NCBI GenBank assembly: GCA_934646185.1
Contig: CAKUEH010000004.1
Location: 1-64,000, forward strand
Origin: an uncultured Oscillospiraceae bacterium
GTDB taxonomy: Bacteria; Bacillota; Clostridia; Oscillospirales; Oscillospiraceae
Reading direction: 5' to 3'
Length of the DNA stretch: 64,000 bases
Below the pieces are notes generated by a model, which was not told the DNA's origin, searched no databases, and saw only the letters and a list, made by a program, of their open reading frames with translations. The position numbers and the translations under genes are program-made. Shown here one piece after another: positions 36,015-44,681 of this stretch (the stretch's first letter is position 1; each line of letters opens with the position of its first letter).

Positions 36015-37808
36015 ATGTCCGAAAACAATGAATTCTCGTTCGAAAACCCGCAGTACCGCAAGACGTACTGGCACACCTGTTCCCACGTCATGGCGCAGGC
36101 CGTCAAGCGCCTGTGGCCGGAGGTCAAGCTCGCCATCGGCCCGTCGATCGACAACGGCTTCTATTATGACTTCGACGCCCCGTTCAACTTCACGCAGGAA
36201 AATCTCGACGCCATTGAGGCCGAGATGCGCAAGATCTGCAAGGAAAAGCTGAAGCTCGAGCGCTTTGAGCTGCCGCGCGAGGAAGCTATCCGATATATGC
36301 AGGAAAAGGACGAGCCGTATAAGGTCGAGCTCATCAACGATCTGCCCGAAGACGCGCACATCTCGTTCTACACGCAGGGCGAGTTTACAGACCTCTGCGC
36401 GGGCCCGCACCTCGATTCCACCGGCCGCATCAAGGGCAACGCCATCAAGCTGACGCAGTGCTGCGGCGCATACTGGCGCGGCGACTCCAAGCGCAAGATG
36501 CTGCAGCGTATTTACGCCGTCGCCTTCCCGAAGAAGGAAGAGCTCGACCAGTATCTGGCCGAACAGGCGGAAGCCCTCAAGCGCGACCACAACAAGCTGG
36601 GCCGCGAGCTGGAATACTTCACCACGGTCGACTGCATCGGCCAGGGTCTTCCCATTCTGCTGCCGAAGGGCGCGCGCGTCATTCAGCTGCTGCAGCGCTG
36701 GGTCGAGGATGTGGAGCAGGCGCACGGATATCTGCTCACCAAGACACCGCTCATGGCCAAGCGCGAGCTCTATAAGATCTCCGGCCACTGGGATCATTAT
36801 CTCGACGGCATGTTCGTCCTCGGCGACCCGCAGGACGAGACGAAGGAGTGCTTCGCCCTGCGTCCGATGACCTGCCCGTTCCAGTATCAGGTCTACCTGA
36901 ACCGCGGCCGCTCCTACCGCGATCTGCCGATGCGCCTCGGCGAGACGTCCACGCTCTTCCGCAACGAGGACTCCGGCGAGATGCACGGCCTCATCCGCGT
37001 GCGTCAGTTCACGATCTCCGAGGGCCATCTGGTGCTCCGCCCGGATCAGCTCGAGGATGAATTCCGCGACTGCCTTGATCTTGCCAAGTATTGCCTCGGT
37101 ACAGTCGGTCTGCTTGACAAGTGTACGTTCCGCTTCTCCCAGTGGGATCCCGCGAACCCCAAGAACAAGTACGAGGGCACGAAGGAGCAGTGGGATCACG
37201 CGCAGAGCGTCATGGCAAAGATCCTTGACGATCTGGACGTCAAGTATGATATCGGCATCGACGAAGCCGCGTTCTACGGCCCGAAGCTCGATATCCAGTA
37301 CAAGAACGTCTACGGCAAGGAGGATACCCTCGTTACCATCCAGATCGACATGCTGCTGGCCGAGCGCTTCGGCATGTACTACACGGATGAGAACGGCGAG
37401 AAGAAGCTGCCGTATATCATCCACAGAACGAGCCTCGGCTGCTACGAGCGCACGCTGGCCTACCTGATCGAGACATATGCGGGCGCGCTGCCGACATGGA
37501 TGGCGCCGGAGCAGGTCCGCTTCCTGCCGGTCACGGATCGTGCCGTTGACTACTGCAAGGAGCAGGCCGCGAAGCTCACCGCGCAGGGCTACCGCGTGAC
37601 GGTCGACACCCGCAGCGAGAAGATCGGCAAGAAGATCCGCGACGCGCAGATGGAGAAGATCCCCTACATGCTCGTCGTCGGCGACCGCGACATCGAAGCC
37701 GGCACCGTCTCCCCGCGTCACCGCGCGGACGGCGATCTCGGCGCCATGACGCTCGAGGCCTTCACCGCCGTTCTCAAGGACGTTGTGGACAACAAGCTGA
37801 AGAAGTAA
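36015..37808 (+). CDS. thrS: Threonine--tRNA ligase lacking the TGS domain
   Basis: A 597-aa class II synthetase. Usual bacterial ThrRS is about 640 aa with an N-terminal TGS domain. Here the protein begins almost directly with the editing domain (YWHTCSHVMAQAVKRLWP, about 15-35; the zinc/editing HxxxH-type motif is HTCSH). The catalytic domain follows (TLFRNEDSGEMHGLIRVRQF near 315-335, HRTSLGCYERTLAYLIE near 475) and then the anticodon-binding domain (about 500-597). No in-frame extension upstream could supply TGS, because the T-box leader ends there. AGGAGG lies upstream of the ATG. Confidence 0.95.
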   Translation: MSENNEFSFENPQYRKTYWHTCSHVMAQAVKRLWPEVKLAIGPSIDNGFYYDFDAPFNFTQENLDAIEAEMRKICKEKLKLERFELPREEAIRYMQEKDEPYKVELINDLPEDAHISFYTQGEFTDLCAGPHLDSTGRIKGNAIKLTQCCGAYWRGDSKRKMLQRIYAVAFPKKEELDQYLAEQAEALKRDHNKLGRELEYFTTVDCIGQGLPILLPKGARVIQLLQRWVEDVEQAHGYLLTKTPLMAKRELYKISGHWDHYLDGMFVLGDPQDETKECFALRPMTCPFQYQVYLNRGRSYRDLPMRLGETSTLFRNEDSGEMHGLIRVRQFTISEGHLVLRPDQLEDEFRDCLDLAKYCLGTVGLLDKCTFRFSQWDPANPKNKYEGTKEQWDHAQSVMAKILDDLDVKYDIGIDEAAFYGPKLDIQYKNVYGKEDTLVTIQIDMLLAERFGMYYTDENGEKKLPYIIHRTSLGCYERTLAYLIETYAGALPTWMAPEQVRFLPVTDRAVDYCKEQAAKLTAQGYRVTVDTRSEKIGKKIRDAQMEKIPYMLVVGDRDIEAGTVSPRHRADGDLGAMTLEAFTAVLKDVVDNKLKK

Positions 37809-37818
37809 TCGGAGATAC

Positions 37819-37854
37819 AAACCGCCCCTGTCCGGCCGGACAGGGGCGGTTTTT
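37819..37854 (+). terminator. Terminator of thrS
   Basis: Stem AACCGCCCCTGTCCGG / CCGGACAGGGGCGGTT with run-on Ts (TTTTT). Confidence 0.88.
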
Positions 37855-37865
37855 CTGATTTTGTT

Positions 37866-38957
37866 TTATAAAAAGTTCTGCACGTCGAATACCTCCGGCG
37901 GCAGGACGTCGGAGAGCTCTACGAGCTCGGGGACAAAGCCGCCGCTGCGGTCGATGGTCACGTGCGGGGATTTGAGCAGCGTCCGATCCGTCGGTTCTTC
38001 GACCGGAAGCGTGAGCAGCGCGTCGGTGCCGCCGCCCTTCTGCGACTGCAGCAGGATCGAGCCGCCGTGCGCCTGCAGGATCGCCTGCACGACAGGCAGG
38101 CTGAAGCCTGCGCCGAGGCGCGGATCCTCCGGCACATCCGGTCTTGCGTAGCGGTGGAAGGCGCTGATGAGGATCTCCGCGTCCATTCCCTCGCCGTGGT
38201 CGGACAGGCGGATCACGGCCCGCTTGCCGAGACGTGTGAGCGACAGCTGCAAAACGCTCTGCGGAGCGGTAAACTTGATCGCGTTGGACAGCAGCGCCAG
38301 CAGCGCCCGCCGCACCTGCCGCCGGTCGATCCAGACGAAGATAGGCGCCTGCGGCAGGTTGGCCTCCAGCGTCCGGCCCGTCCGCCGGCACAGCTCATCT
38401 GCACGCTGGGCCAGGCCGTCCAGAAAATCGGTCAGATCGGTCTTCTCCAGCGACAGCGGCAGATGGCCGCTCTGCATAAAGCTCAGATCGGTCAGATTTT
38501 CCGATACGCGCAGCAGCTGATAGCAGGCGCGGTTGAGAACCGCCAGATTCTGCTGCACGGCGGGATCCTCCGCCTCGGAAAGAATCGGGAAGAGCGTCCC
38601 CGCCGCGGACAAAAGCGTCGTCAGCGGCGCGGAGATCGACTGCGCGGCGCGGCTGAACGCGGCAAGCTCGTCGCGCTCTTCCTGCGGCGGCAGGAACAGC
38701 AGCAGCGCGCCGTCCAGCGGCTGCGTATTGGCGCTGACGCAGATGCCGTCCGCCAGCAGCGGCAGCATGGCCGGGCGCGCATAGAGCGTTTCCGGCAGCT
38801 CAGCGTCCTGCGGCAGATAGGCGCAAAGCGCTGTCCCGACGGTAAACAGCTCCTGCGCGCGGCTGTTGAGCGCCGCGACGGTCCCGTCCTGCACAAGGAC
38901 GACCGGCTGGGCGGCCCCGTCGTAAAGCGTATGAAATTGTTCTGACGAAAGCGGCAT
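37866..38957 (-). CDS. Histidine-kinase-like protein without the phospho-acceptor His
   Basis: A 363-aa soluble protein. It has an N-terminal PAS-like region (about 8-90, QPVVLVQDGTVAALN), a degenerate dimerisation helix (AQSISAPLTTLL, 105-116) and a complete HATPase domain: N box LLSNAIKFT (222-230), G1 DHGEGM (253-258) and G2 GAGFSL (282-287). In HisKA proteins the dimerisation segment reads SHELRTPL. Here the His position is Gln106. No response regulator is adjacent. It may be a scaffold or ATP-binding modulator rather than a kinase. GGAGG lies upstream of the ATG. Confidence 0.75.
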   Translation of the reverse strand: MPLSSEQFHTLYDGAAQPVVLVQDGTVAALNSRAQELFTVGTALCAYLPQDAELPETLYARPAMLPLLADGICVSANTQPLDGALLLFLPPQEERDELAAFSRAAQSISAPLTTLLSAAGTLFPILSEAEDPAVQQNLAVLNRACYQLLRVSENLTDLSFMQSGHLPLSLEKTDLTDFLDGLAQRADELCRRTGRTLEANLPQAPIFVWIDRRQVRRALLALLSNAIKFTAPQSVLQLSLTRLGKRAVIRLSDHGEGMDAEILISAFHRYARPDVPEDPRLGAGFSLPVVQAILQAHGGSILLQSQKGGGTDALLTLPVEEPTDRTLLKSPHVTIDRSGGFVPELVELSDVLPPEVFDVQNFL

Positions 38958-39113
38958 GGCGCGATCCTCCCTGTGTGTAGCATGTGCAGTTTTCGGAAAA
39001 CGATCAGTCTCTGAAAATTCCTATTTTCTCCATCATAGCGGATTCTATCGGAAAAAGCAAGCAAAAACACAAAAAAACAGACATCGCCTGTTATTTTGTC
39101 CAAAACCGGGACG

Positions 39114-39143
39114 CAAAAGCGCCCGGGAGTGTACCCGGGCGCT
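39114..39143 (-). terminator. Terminator of the acetyl-CoA synthase operon
   Basis: On the minus strand, AGCGCCCGGG / CCCGGGCGCT (10-bp perfect stem) is followed by TTTT. It lies 23 bp downstream of the acsB stop and marks the operon's end. Confidence 0.8.
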
Positions 39144-39166
39144 TGCGGCAGTCAGGGATGATCCGA

Positions 39167-41302
39167 TTACATCAGCGGCTCAAGCGCGAGAACCGGATGG
39201 TTCTTTTCCTGCAGGAACTCGAGCAGGGCGTCGCAGTCGGTGCAGATCGTCTCGTCGGCGATCATGTCGGTGAAGTTGTCGATGCCGTAGAGCTCCTTGG
39301 CGGTCTTGTTCAGACGCTCGCCGACGTCGTCCTTCAGCTCCTTCGGCATCCAGACGATGCGCTCGATGCCGCCCTCGGCGTGAATGAACTTCTTGGAGGA
39401 GATGAAGTGACGGCCATGGCCCATGTAGCCCGGGGTCTGTACGCCGCCGCCGGTGCAGGAGGCCAGCTCGCCGAAGGTCATGCCGGCGGGGGTCATGCCC
39501 GCGTACTCACGGTTGACGACGATAAAGCCGTTGGACATCGGCTCGATGCCGGAAATGCACTCGAAGCAGCCGCAGGAGGTCATCGGGTCTTCCATGATGG
39601 AGTACAGCGTGACTTCCTCGACCGCGCCGTGGGTCGCGTCCTTGATGGCGTCGTTGACGGTGGTGTAGCGGCCGGTGCGCTCGTCGAGGCAGCCTTCCTT
39701 CATGATCGGCTGGGACGGGCCGTTCGGGTTCAGCTCATAGGTCGCCTTGGCGTCGAGCCAGGAGACCGCGCCGCACAGGCCCAGACGTTCCGGCGTGACC
39801 ACGCAGCAGTGCGCCGGGGCGAAGGACTGACAGAGGATGCAGGTGAAGAAGCGGTCGACGGATTCGTCGGTCATGGAGGCCAGACGGTCGTCACGCATGT
39901 TGTAGCGCGGGACGGCGACGTCGTTCAGGAACGCGGTGGCCTTGACCGGGTCGGTGATGAGATGGACCTCGCACTTGTCGACGACAGCGTCGAATTCGTC
40001 CGTGATCATGTGGTACAGAACCTCGGCAAAGTGCGTCAGACGCAGACCCTTGTCATAGGCGTCCTTGGAGATACGGATGCGGAACTGGTTGCGCTGGCCG
40101 GTGTGCATGACGCCTTCCATGTAGTTGAACCAGGCGTGGATCTTACGCTCGATAACAGACTCGAAATCGGCCTGCATCTTCTTGCCCGCGACGTAGACGC
40201 AGGTGGCAAGGGCGTATTCCAGATCGCCGGTATCGATGTCCGGGCCGTCGATGACCAGCTTGTGATCCTCGACCTCGTCCAGACCCTTGGCGAGCACGAG
40301 CTCGCAGGTGGTGTTCTTGGCGGACCAGAATTCGACCTTCATGTCGGCCTTGCGGATGATCTCGCCCTCGAACGCGGCCGCGAACGCGACGGGGATGGGC
40401 AGCTCCTTGGACTTGATCTTGATGCCGCGCAGCTCCAGAGACTTCTTGACGGTCTCTGCGTGATCCGTGCAGGATTCCAGCGCGCCCGGGACCTGATTTT
40501 CGCCGAGGTCAATATCGACCACGACCGGGAAGCCCAGCGCGATGGCGCCTGCGCCCGCGGAAACGACGACATTGTCGATCGCGCCGAAGGTATTGACGAA
40601 CGCGGGAACGCGCTCCTTGGTGTACTTGAGAAGACCGGCCAGATCGCCCGGCTGCACATTGCCGAAGATCAGCGCGGCGCGGATGGCGACCGTGACGACA
40701 TGGATCACAGCGGTCACGTCATGGCCCAGCGGGATGACGCGCAGCTCGAGGCCCATCTTGACGCCGGCGTCTGCGCACTGCTCGATGACGTCGCCGACCA
40801 TGAAGGTCATGATGCCCTTGGACTGATAGTCCTTGACGACCTTTGCGACGTCCTCCGCGTTTTCGGCCTTGCCCAGAACGACGGCCACGCCGGGGATATC
40901 GCCCGTGACCAGCGGCACGCCGAGCGAGCGGATGATGGGATCGGGCACGAAGCCGATGCCGGGAACAGCGGCCTGTTCATAGGCGTCCTTCGGCTCGGCA
41001 AACTTGAGACCCTCGAGGATCTCAGCGCCGACGGCGGTGGCAAGACCGGCGTTGAGCGCCTGACCCAGATCCTCCTGATCGGTGATGAGGCTCTTGAGAA
41101 CGCCCACGCAGGCGGGCAGATCGCCCAGCGTCTTGACCTTGACGCCGGTGGCTGCGTAGATGGTGGGGAAGAAATACGCAGTATCGGGGAAGGCAATGGG
41201 ATGATCCGCGCCATACTTGGCGATGGCGTCATTGACTGCGCCCTCGGTCAGGCCGGCCACGGCATGCGAGCCGCCATAGATGAGATCGGTTAATACGCTC
41301 AT
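39167..41302 (-). CDS. acsB: Acetyl-CoA synthase (CODH/ACS alpha subunit)
   Basis: A 711-aa nickel enzyme that joins CO, a methyl group from the corrinoid protein, and CoA to form acetyl-CoA. All six A-cluster cysteines are present: Cys488, 491, 500, 510, 577 and 579. Each lies 18 residues below its counterpart in Moorella AcsB (506, 509, 518, 528, 595, 597), so spacing is exactly kept. The start is the ATG at 41302 behind GGAGG; an in-frame TTG five codons earlier covers that site. It is the last gene of the cluster, after an inter-gene hairpin. No CODH gene (acsA/cooS) is adjacent. Confidence 0.97.
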   Translation of the reverse strand: MSVLTDLIYGGSHAVAGLTEGAVNDAIAKYGADHPIAFPDTAYFFPTIYAATGVKVKTLGDLPACVGVLKSLITDQEDLGQALNAGLATAVGAEILEGLKFAEPKDAYEQAAVPGIGFVPDPIIRSLGVPLVTGDIPGVAVVLGKAENAEDVAKVVKDYQSKGIMTFMVGDVIEQCADAGVKMGLELRVIPLGHDVTAVIHVVTVAIRAALIFGNVQPGDLAGLLKYTKERVPAFVNTFGAIDNVVVSAGAGAIALGFPVVVDIDLGENQVPGALESCTDHAETVKKSLELRGIKIKSKELPIPVAFAAAFEGEIIRKADMKVEFWSAKNTTCELVLAKGLDEVEDHKLVIDGPDIDTGDLEYALATCVYVAGKKMQADFESVIERKIHAWFNYMEGVMHTGQRNQFRIRISKDAYDKGLRLTHFAEVLYHMITDEFDAVVDKCEVHLITDPVKATAFLNDVAVPRYNMRDDRLASMTDESVDRFFTCILCQSFAPAHCCVVTPERLGLCGAVSWLDAKATYELNPNGPSQPIMKEGCLDERTGRYTTVNDAIKDATHGAVEEVTLYSIMEDPMTSCGCFECISGIEPMSNGFIVVNREYAGMTPAGMTFGELASCTGGGVQTPGYMGHGRHFISSKKFIHAEGGIERIVWMPKELKDDVGERLNKTAKELYGIDNFTDMIADETICTDCDALLEFLQEKNHPVLALEPLM

Positions 41303-41354
41303 AAGTACCTCCTGCAAATTCTGTTGAATTTTGAATGAAATGGGGAAAATGCGT

Positions 41355-41388
41355 CGGTTCCCTGCCGGTGTTTCGCAGCAGGGAACCG
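41355..41388 (-). terminator. Intercistronic hairpin between acsC-acsE and acsB
   Basis: An 11-bp perfect stem, CGGTTCCCTGC / GCAGGGAACCG, with a 12-nt loop. On the minus strand it is followed by ACGCATTTT. The T run is weak, so partial termination or an RNA stability/processing role is likelier than a full stop. Confidence 0.5.
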
Positions 41389-41399
41389 TGAAAAGACAA

Positions 41400-43679
41400 T
41401 CAGGCGTCCAGGTAGGAGTCGGAGTACAGCTCGTTGTTCTTGAAGATGTCGCAGGACTTGATGGTCTCCATCAGCCGCAGGTCGTTCGGGTTGACGATGG
41501 CAGAGGTCAGGCCCTGCATCATCGCCATGGCGACGAGCGCGGAGTCCATGATCGGGCGGACATTCTTCGGCGCGCCGTTGGAGTTGTTGGACAGACCGCC
41601 GGTGGACTTCAGACCCTCGTCGGAGAACAGCTTGATGGCGTTCAGAACGTCCATCTGCTTGTCCTGCATGCCCTTGACGACGAGGAACAGCGGGTCGAAC
41701 CACAGATCGGTCGCTTCCATGCCGAGGGACAGGCCGCGCTCGAGCATATGATGGCAGTGCATCATGCGCTCTTCGTTGTCCTTTGCGATGCCGTCGGCGG
41801 AGCACAGCGCGATGCAGATCGCGTCGTTGGCCGCGGCCAGATCGATGTAGGAGATACGGGAGCCTGCGTCAGCGGAGTTGACGATGGGCTTGCCGTTCGT
41901 GCGGTTGTAGACCTTGATGCCGGCCTCGATGGCGCGCTTGTTGGCGGTGTCGAGAGCCAGAGGCACGTTGTTGAAGTTTTCCTGCAGCAGCTTGACCGCC
42001 CAGGTCATGAGCTCGGGGCCGTTGGACTCGGCCGGGCCGATGTTGACGTCCAGATACGTTGCGCCGGCCTTGATCTGCTCGGCGGCACGCTTCAGAATGG
42101 GCTCGGGGTTCATGGTGTTCATGGCCTCGCGGATGACCGGGGAGATGCAGTGGATGCGCTCGCCGATGGTGACGAACTTCGGGGACTCCGGATCACGCTG
42201 CTTGTAGCTCACGCCCATGTCGACGACCTCGATGGCCGGGATGGACGCAGCGATCTTCTCGAAATCGAGCGGCGCGTTGGCGTCGGCGGCTTCCTTCTTC
42301 TCCGCAGCGGGAGCCTTGGAAGCGGCGGCAGCCTCAGCGGCCTTGATGTGCTCGCCGTCGCGCAGGTACTTGACCAGCTCGACCGCCTCGCGGGTGCCGA
42401 CGACGACGTTCCAGTCGGGCAGCTTGTCCTGGATCTCGCCCTTCATGACAGCGACCTTGCCCGGGATGATGAGGGTGCGGTTGTTGATCTTGGAGGCGAT
42501 ATCGAATTCGTCAAAGAACTTCTTGACGGAGGTGGAGGAGAATTTGCCCGCGGCCCATGCCGTCAGGACGGACATGCCGGATGCGTCGGTGATGAGCAGG
42601 TTCACGGGGACCTTGGAGCGCTCGAGCTCGCCGGAGACCAGGAAGTAGGTCAGCGCGAAGTCGACCGTCAGGGCGCAGGGATCGTCGGGGCCGGCGCCGT
42701 TGATGGGGTAGATGCCGGGAGCGACCTTCATCGGCTTCTGCGGGTCGGTGAAGATGTTCTGACGCAGGCCGTAGAGCGGCAGCGCCTCGGCGTAGCCGAC
42801 CTTGTCCATGACGATGATGGAGCCGTACTTGACGACGAACATAGCGGCAAGGGCCGTCTCGAGATGCTCGTCATGGTTGCACAGAACGCCCAGGTTGACG
42901 ATGGAGGGATAGCCGAACGTGCGGTCGCCGTCTTTGATGGCGGTGCGGCGGACGAGCACGGCGTTCGCGAACGTCTCCTTGATGGTGGAGGCGGTCACGT
43001 CGAGAATGAGGTTCTTGTTGCCGGCCTTTTCGAGCTCGGCGACGGTATCGTGCAGCTCGGACAGATCCGCGCCGCTGACGCCCAGAACGAGGCCCGCCGC
43101 CTTTGCGATCTCGCTCATGGCTGCGAAGTTATCCTTGTTCGCGCCGTTCAGGATGGGCTTGTTGTCCTTGATGGCCTCGACGGCGGCCTTCGCCGTTTCG
43201 ACGTCCTTGGTGTCGATGATGACGGTGCGGTCGGGCAGAGCGGCTGCCTTCTTGCACAGCTCGACAAACTTTGCGCTGTCGCCTGCGTCGTGAACGAAGA
43301 CGCACTCGACCATTTCGCGCTCGCCGATACGCTCATAATCGACCTTCTTGATGCCCTCGAGACGGGACTCAACGGTGGCGTCGTCCATGCAGGTGCAAAG
43401 CGTTGCCGCGAACAGGTTGCGGTTGACGAGCGTCTTCTCATGACGCATCATGACGGTCTCGCCGCCGAGCTTGTGCGCGCCGACCTCGATGGTCTTCATG
43501 GGAGGCGCGGTAGCCTCGGACAGAAGGGCGATCGCTTCTTCGGACATGTACGGGCACTTGGTAATGGGAACAGCGCCCTGCGCGACCTTCATGCAGAATG
43601 CCATGCAGGTGGGGCTGCCGCATTCCTTACAGTTTTTTTTCGGAGATAATTTGAAAATGTCAAGACCTTTAACTGCCAT
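41400..43679 (-). CDS. acsC-acsE: Fused corrinoid Fe-S protein large subunit and methyl-H4folate methyltransferase (AcsC-AcsE)
   Basis: A 759-aa single frame. Residues 1-442 match AcsC: the N-terminal 4Fe-4S ligands Cys17, 20, 25 and 42, then a TIM barrel and a C-terminal corrinoid domain ending VELVKYLRDG. Residues 443-497 are an Ala/Lys/Glu-rich linker. Residues 500-759 match AcsE/MeTr: FVTIGERIH, TYLDVNIGP (541-549), LDTAN (576-580), NSADAG, and GGLSNNSNG (694-702), which holds the Asn that contacts the folate in MeTr. Normally these are separate genes of about 446 and 262 codons. The enzyme would take CH3 from methyl-H4folate to its own cobamide and pass it to AcsB. AcsD is the partner subunit. 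Confidence 0.95.
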   Translation of the reverse strand: MAVKGLDIFKLSPKKNCKECGSPTCMAFCMKVAQGAVPITKCPYMSEEAIALLSEATAPPMKTIEVGAHKLGGETVMMRHEKTLVNRNLFAATLCTCMDDATVESRLEGIKKVDYERIGEREMVECVFVHDAGDSAKFVELCKKAAALPDRTVIIDTKDVETAKAAVEAIKDNKPILNGANKDNFAAMSEIAKAAGLVLGVSGADLSELHDTVAELEKAGNKNLILDVTASTIKETFANAVLVRRTAIKDGDRTFGYPSIVNLGVLCNHDEHLETALAAMFVVKYGSIIVMDKVGYAEALPLYGLRQNIFTDPQKPMKVAPGIYPINGAGPDDPCALTVDFALTYFLVSGELERSKVPVNLLITDASGMSVLTAWAAGKFSSTSVKKFFDEFDIASKINNRTLIIPGKVAVMKGEIQDKLPDWNVVVGTREAVELVKYLRDGEHIKAAEAAAASKAPAAEKKEAADANAPLDFEKIAASIPAIEVVDMGVSYKQRDPESPKFVTIGERIHCISPVIREAMNTMNPEPILKRAAEQIKAGATYLDVNIGPAESNGPELMTWAVKLLQENFNNVPLALDTANKRAIEAGIKVYNRTNGKPIVNSADAGSRISYIDLAAANDAICIALCSADGIAKDNEERMMHCHHMLERGLSLGMEATDLWFDPLFLVVKGMQDKQMDVLNAIKLFSDEGLKSTGGLSNNSNGAPKNVRPIMDSALVAMAMMQGLTSAIVNPNDLRLMETIKSCDIFKNNELYSDSYLDA

Positions 43680-43700
43680 AGTATGGTTCCCCCTCTCTGC

Positions 43701-44645
43701 TTACATCAGCGCGTCGATCATCTTGGCGATGGTCTTTACTGCTTCCGGATGGCGCAGGATGACTGCGTCGGAGCCGCCGGCCAGAACAGCCGCAGCGGTC
43801 GTGATCTCCATCTCGATGCCGCGCTCTTCCTGGCTGCCCCATTCGGGCATGTCTTCCTCGGACATAACGGCTTCCTTGACGCCCCAGGTGTCAGCGGAAA
43901 CGGGGGTCATGATGGGCATTTCGAGCATGGCGTCGGCCTGCTTGAGCGCGGCGTCCTTCACGCGGTCGAGCGTGGAGGCGACGTATTCATAGCCGTAGCC
44001 CGCGGCAGCGGAGCCGACGTTCATGACGATGGACTGCGCGTTGAAGCCCATCTGGGTGATGACGGTGTTGAGCTGCTTGGCAAGGTTGATGTCGACGGCG
44101 GATTCCGCGCCGACCTTCTGGCCGTAAGCCATACCGGCGGAAGCGACGACGGTCTTGTAGTCCTCGTCGCGCGCGGAGAGAACGAGGATGTTCTTGCCGG
44201 CCAGCGCTTCGGAGATCTTGTTGAACAGCTCGGTGTCCTTTTCGATGTTCTTGCAGCCCATGATAACGAGCGGCAGGGTCGTCGCGTCGGCGACGTCCTT
44301 GGCAAGCTGGACGCACTCTTCCACGGACTTGTTCAGACCGTTGGGATCTGCGCCCTCAAGGTGCAGGCAGATGAAAGAAGCACCCTCGAGCGACTCTGCA
44401 CGCTTGGCCATTTCGGCCACGGTGGTGCAGCCCTCGTAGAAGGCCTTCTCGCCGGGCATGGTGTATTCCGCCATGCCGAGGTCGGTCAGCTCAACGCCGA
44501 TCTTCGGTGCGTTCTTGATCTCAGCGTCAAACGTGTGGAACGGAAGCACGTTCTGACCGCCGATGGCCGTGGCCTTGTCGCCAACGCCCAGCACAACTTC
44601 ATTGATGTGCGCATTGAACGCCTGTTTTTTGGGAACGAAAGGCAT
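43701..44645 (-). CDS. acsD: Corrinoid iron-sulfur protein small subunit
   Basis: A 314-aa TIM-barrel subunit that pairs with AcsC and helps hold the cobamide between the two. Family segments are seen in order: NEVVLGVGDKATAIGG (about 15-30), LPFHTFDAEIKNAP and NVGSAAAGYGYEYVAST (about 207-223). Length matches AcsD (about 320). It lies between cooC and the acsC-acsE fusion, with short gaps of 36 and 21 bp. Confidence 0.96.
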   Translation of the reverse strand: MPFVPKKQAFNAHINEVVLGVGDKATAIGGQNVLPFHTFDAEIKNAPKIGVELTDLGMAEYTMPGEKAFYEGCTTVAEMAKRAESLEGASFICLHLEGADPNGLNKSVEECVQLAKDVADATTLPLVIMGCKNIEKDTELFNKISEALAGKNILVLSARDEDYKTVVASAGMAYGQKVGAESAVDINLAKQLNTVITQMGFNAQSIVMNVGSAAAGYGYEYVASTLDRVKDAALKQADAMLEMPIMTPVSADTWGVKEAVMSEEDMPEWGSQEERGIEMEITTAAAVLAGGSDAVILRHPEAVKTIAKMIDALM

Positions 44646-44681
44646 AGTTGTGAATCCCCCTATAAAAATATTGTCTTTTGC

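Noticed and set aside
38984..41293. A 769-codon open frame on the plus strand opposite acsB
   Set aside because: High third-position GC opens the antisense frame. Its translation is Asp/Arg/Val-biased with no domain, and acsB on the other strand has perfect active-site conservation.
41331..43649. A 772-codon open frame opposite the acsC-acsE fusion
   Set aside because: Same antisense effect of codon bias; no motif, no ribosome site of note.
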